Shown here piece after piece: positions 4,346-6,514 of a DNA stretch of 6,514 nucleotides (position 1 is its first letter; each line of letters starts with the position of its first letter). A model generated the notes under the pieces. The model did not search any database. It was not told the DNA's origin and saw only the letters and a list, made by a program, of their open reading frames with translations. This DNA is from Candidatus Hodarchaeota archaeon (GTDB lineage: Archaea; Asgardarchaeota; Heimdallarchaeia; Hodarchaeales; Hodarchaeaceae). The stretch spans positions 1 to 6,514 of the forward strand of contig JAUUVJ010000240.1 in assembly GCA_030589605.1 (NCBI GenBank), in the 5' to 3' direction. Position numbers and translations under genes: made by a program.

Positions 4346-6514
4346 TTAAAGTTCAAGTTTCTTTAAGTTAACTAATTTAGAAATTGATTTGGGATGATTT
4401 ACTTTTTTACCCCTGAAAGTAAGCTCTTCCAAAGATAGTAAGTTGCCAATTGATTCGGGAAGGCTTAACGATTTTCCTGGAGGATTCTGAAAGATTATTT
4501 CTTTCAATGAAGGGAGGATCCCAGATAAGTCTGGAAGAGAAAAAATACTGCATTTAAAGATTTTTAATGATTTTAAGTTGATTAAGTTCTTCGATGCTTC
4601 TGAAAAGGTAGCAGAGTACCAATTAGATAGGCTTAACGATTCTAAGCTAGATATACTTGACACGTTATCTAAAGATAAGCTTAGGACATCTACTGTAGAT
4701 CGATCATTTGCTGTGATTGTTAGGTGTTTTAAGTGTGATAAATTGGAAATAGTTTTAGGAATGGGTTTATTCCAGAATTTAAGGAAAAGTCTAGTAACGT
4801 GGCCATCAACGATGTTCTCATGCCACCTTGATGGCTGAATAAACCCATGAAAATCTGATAATAACCGTAATTCATGCCACAGAACAGGAATCCAGTTTGT
4901 CATCTTACTAATTTTGAGAATATTGTTATGATTCTCCATCCAAGGTCTTACATTTCCCTCGTTGAAATGTATTACAATTTTGTCGATATTCAGAAGTTGT
5001 TTTACGTTTTCTGGAGTATCCCCGATAGAAATTAAATCTGATAAGTCGACTTGTAGCTCATTCAACTTTGACAATAAACCGATATGTTCTGAGAGAGGTA
5101 TGTGGTAATTATGAGTTATATCAAGGGATTTTAAGTTGGTCAAGTTTTCTAATGACTGCGGAAGTGCTTTTAGTCCCATACTCGACAAATTTAGACTTAT
5201 TACTGTGCTGTCTACAATGAAATTTCTAGGCATCATTCGACGCCTAAACGCGTCATTCAGTTCGTTCATCACTTCATATTCTTCAGGAGGCAACAATTCA
5301 GCTAGCTTTGGTAACACAGCTTCTACATTACGTGAAAAACACTTCCCGCATGCGAGAATCTGAAAAAAAACCTCCTCTTCGCGTACAAAGAACTCTAATT
5401 CAGCTGCTTTCTGTTCATAGTCAGTAGAATTGGAATAATAGCATTTGCAACAACAACCATGATGGTATAACCTATCGTAGTTGTTCCTGGACCTAAACTC
5501 GCTATGTATACATCCTTCCTCCCCACAATTCCTACATTTAGGGGGATTTTTCTCTTCATACCTACTATCACATCGCCCACACCTCTTGGAACGTGGGGCA
5601 TTCCAGCATAAACAACAGCGACCGATAAGGGTGTTGTACAAACTATCATGGTCAATTTCTCCCAGATGGGAGCATGTCGTGTTTCCACAATCTACACAGC
5701 CTGTGAACTCGACATACCAGTTAAGAACTGCAGGTTCTGTATGACCAATAAGATGGGTGATTTTCTGGTTAAGGTTAGTGGAGAGAGTTTCTAGTAACAC
5801 CTCTGATTGAGGAAGGTCAAGCTGTACTTGATCCATTCCAGAGAGGGTTATCCGTCGGTAGGCTGGTGGAAGGGATTTTAACTGTTTTATAACCCCTCTG
5901 TGCCGTAGACTGTGATAACAAATGGAAATTTGCTCTGAAGATTCAGTTTTCAGGGATAAATAGCCACACCCAACCCATTGAAAACAGCTTTTACATAAAA
6001 CAACTTTAAAGGATTCCCGCGTACATCTTCCAAAGTCTTGTTTACAAATTGGACAAAGCTTGGATTCTTCTTTCGATTTGGGTGTATCATACCCCTGATC
6101 GAAAAGGATTTGCATTGACAATTCTTCTGCTCCAACCAGTAACCCATTTAAATCAATATCAAGGTTAGTACTCAGCTTAAGAATGTGTTTCCATTCATCG
6201 ACAGTGAAATTCAACCCTGTTACCAAATTTAACCTGTCAATCAAAAGTTGGGGTAAAGTGACTCCGTGGATGATAGAAAAAAGATCTGTAATATAATTAA
6301 TTGGAATATTATATCCATATTCAGTATCAGGGTCGAGATGTTTTAGAACAGAGAGAAAATTTTGAATTCCAATAACTGGATCTTGATTTCTAAGTGTTAA
6401 TTCGAAATATCTCAGAGCACCTTCGAAGTTGTTATTTACATAGATCTCCATCCCATCAACCGGAAATCTTTGATTTAAAACCTCACTTACAGGCAAATTA
6501 CCTTCATTCCATTG
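4346..6514 (-). CDS. Large Cys-rich (putative zinc-binding) leucine-rich repeat protein, 5' end possibly beyond window
   Basis: The frame is open from the right edge to the TAA at 4348-4346. The first in-frame start is a TTG at 6496-6494 (716 residues; numbering below counts from it), with only a weak AAGGT upstream, so the true start may lie outside the window. Residues 1-140 look helical with no recognised family. Residues 148-171 hold two CxxC pairs (C148/C151, C168/C171), probably one zinc site. Residues 267-386 are a dense Cys/His region: CxxC at 267, 294, 306, 321, 349 and 383, plus CxH at 275 and 329, arranged as two similar units. Residues 432-505 and 567-716 are leucine-rich repeats of 22-23 residues with a plant-like LPxSIxNLxxLxxL pattern (445-460, 579-594, 679-694, 701-716), split by a tryptophan-containing non-LRR insert (about 511-566). 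No signal peptide or membrane segment is visible, so it is probably cytosolic. LRRs usually bind protein partners; a scaffold, recognition or ubiquitin-ligase-like role is conceivable but unproven. The array stops inside a repeat, without a cap. It converges on the threonine aldolase gene with a 59-base gap. Confidence 0.75.
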   Translation of the reverse strand, partial: QWNEGNLPVSEVLNQRFPVDGMEIYVNNNFEGALRYFELTLRNQDPVIGIQNFLSVLKHLDPDTEYGYNIPINYITDLFSIIHGVTLPQLLIDRLNLVTGLNFTVDEWKHILKLSTNLDIDLNGLLVGAEELSMQILFDQGYDTPKSKEESKLCPICKQDFGRCTRESFKVVLCKSCFQWVGCGYLSLKTESSEQISICYHSLRHRGVIKQLKSLPPAYRRITLSGMDQVQLDLPQSEVLLETLSTNLNQKITHLIGHTEPAVLNWYVEFTGCVDCGNTTCSHLGEIDHDSLYNTLIGRCCLCWNAPRSKRCGRCDSRYEEKNPPKCRNCGEEGCIHSEFRSRNNYDRLYHHGCCCKCYYSNSTDYEQKAAELEFFVREEEVFFQILACGKCFSRNVEAVLPKLAELLPPEEYEVMNELNDAFRRRMMPRNFIVDSTVISLNLSSMGLKALPQSLENLTNLKSLDITHNYHIPLSEHIGLLSKLNELQVDLSDLISIGDTPENVKQLLNIDKIVIHFNEGNVRPWMENHNNILKISKMTNWIPVLWHELRLLSDFHGFIQPSRWHENIVDGHVTRLFLKFWNKPIPKTISNLSHLKHLTITANDRSTVDVLSLSLDNVSSISSLESLSLSNWYSATFSEASKNLINLKSLKIFKCSIFSLPDLSGILPSLKEIIFQNPPGKSLSLPESIGNLLSLEELTFRGKKVNHPKSISKLVNLKKLEL

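Noticed and set aside
4461..4641. A 13-base direct repeat (AGGCTTAACGATT) at about 4466-4478 and 4629-4641
   Set aside because: Both copies lie in LRR codons for similar SLSL segments, so repeated protein motifs explain them; this is not a mobile-element or recombination repeat.
5395..5744. Open frames on both strands overlapping the Cys-rich part of the LRR gene
   Set aside because: They run in the other frames of a long coding region with well-ordered Cys/His motifs, and their translations show no recognisable domain.

Overview
The window is AT-rich, with five protein-coding genes on both strands, long AT-rich gaps and no obvious operons. The gene set is an M42 TET-type aminopeptidase, a Nim-like flavoprotein, a low-specificity threonine aldolase, a RiPP-type radical SAM enzyme, and a large cysteine-rich protein with plant/eukaryote-style leucine-rich repeats. 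Together with TATA-like boxes close upstream of starts, this suggests an archaeon, possibly an Asgard lineage (Loki-/Heimdall-like). This is inference: there is no rRNA or other marker gene, and an AT-rich bacterium is not excluded.

Layout from left to right. Positions 1-876 (+) hold the 3' part of a B12-type radical SAM gene of the RiPP-maturation C-methyltransferase family; its 5' half lies outside the window. Positions 877-1232 are a convergent non-coding gap with two hairpin-forming inverted repeats, one of them a perfect 20-bp palindrome followed by a T run. Positions 1233-2354 (-) hold a complete M42 metallo-aminopeptidase with a TTG start and a good Shine-Dalgarno. Positions 2355-2603 are an AT-rich gap with one 7-bp inverted repeat. 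Positions 2604-3095 (-) hold a PNPOx-superfamily (Nim-like) flavin-binding protein. Positions 3096-3209 are a divergent promoter region. Positions 3210-4286 (+) hold a complete PLP-dependent threonine aldolase. Positions 4346-6514 (-) hold a large protein running off the right edge: an alpha-helical N-terminal part, a cysteine/histidine-rich region with an apparent internal duplication (probably zinc-binding), and a C-terminal LRR array.

The genes do not form one clear pathway. The aminopeptidase and threonine aldolase belong to peptide and amino-acid catabolism, as expected of a peptide-using heterotroph. The radical SAM fragment points to a peptide natural-product locus lying mostly to the left of the window. 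The zinc/LRR protein has the look of a protein-interaction or recognition factor, but its function is unknown. The best leads are the duplicated zinc module joined to LRRs and the RiPP-type radical SAM enzyme in an archaeal-looking context.
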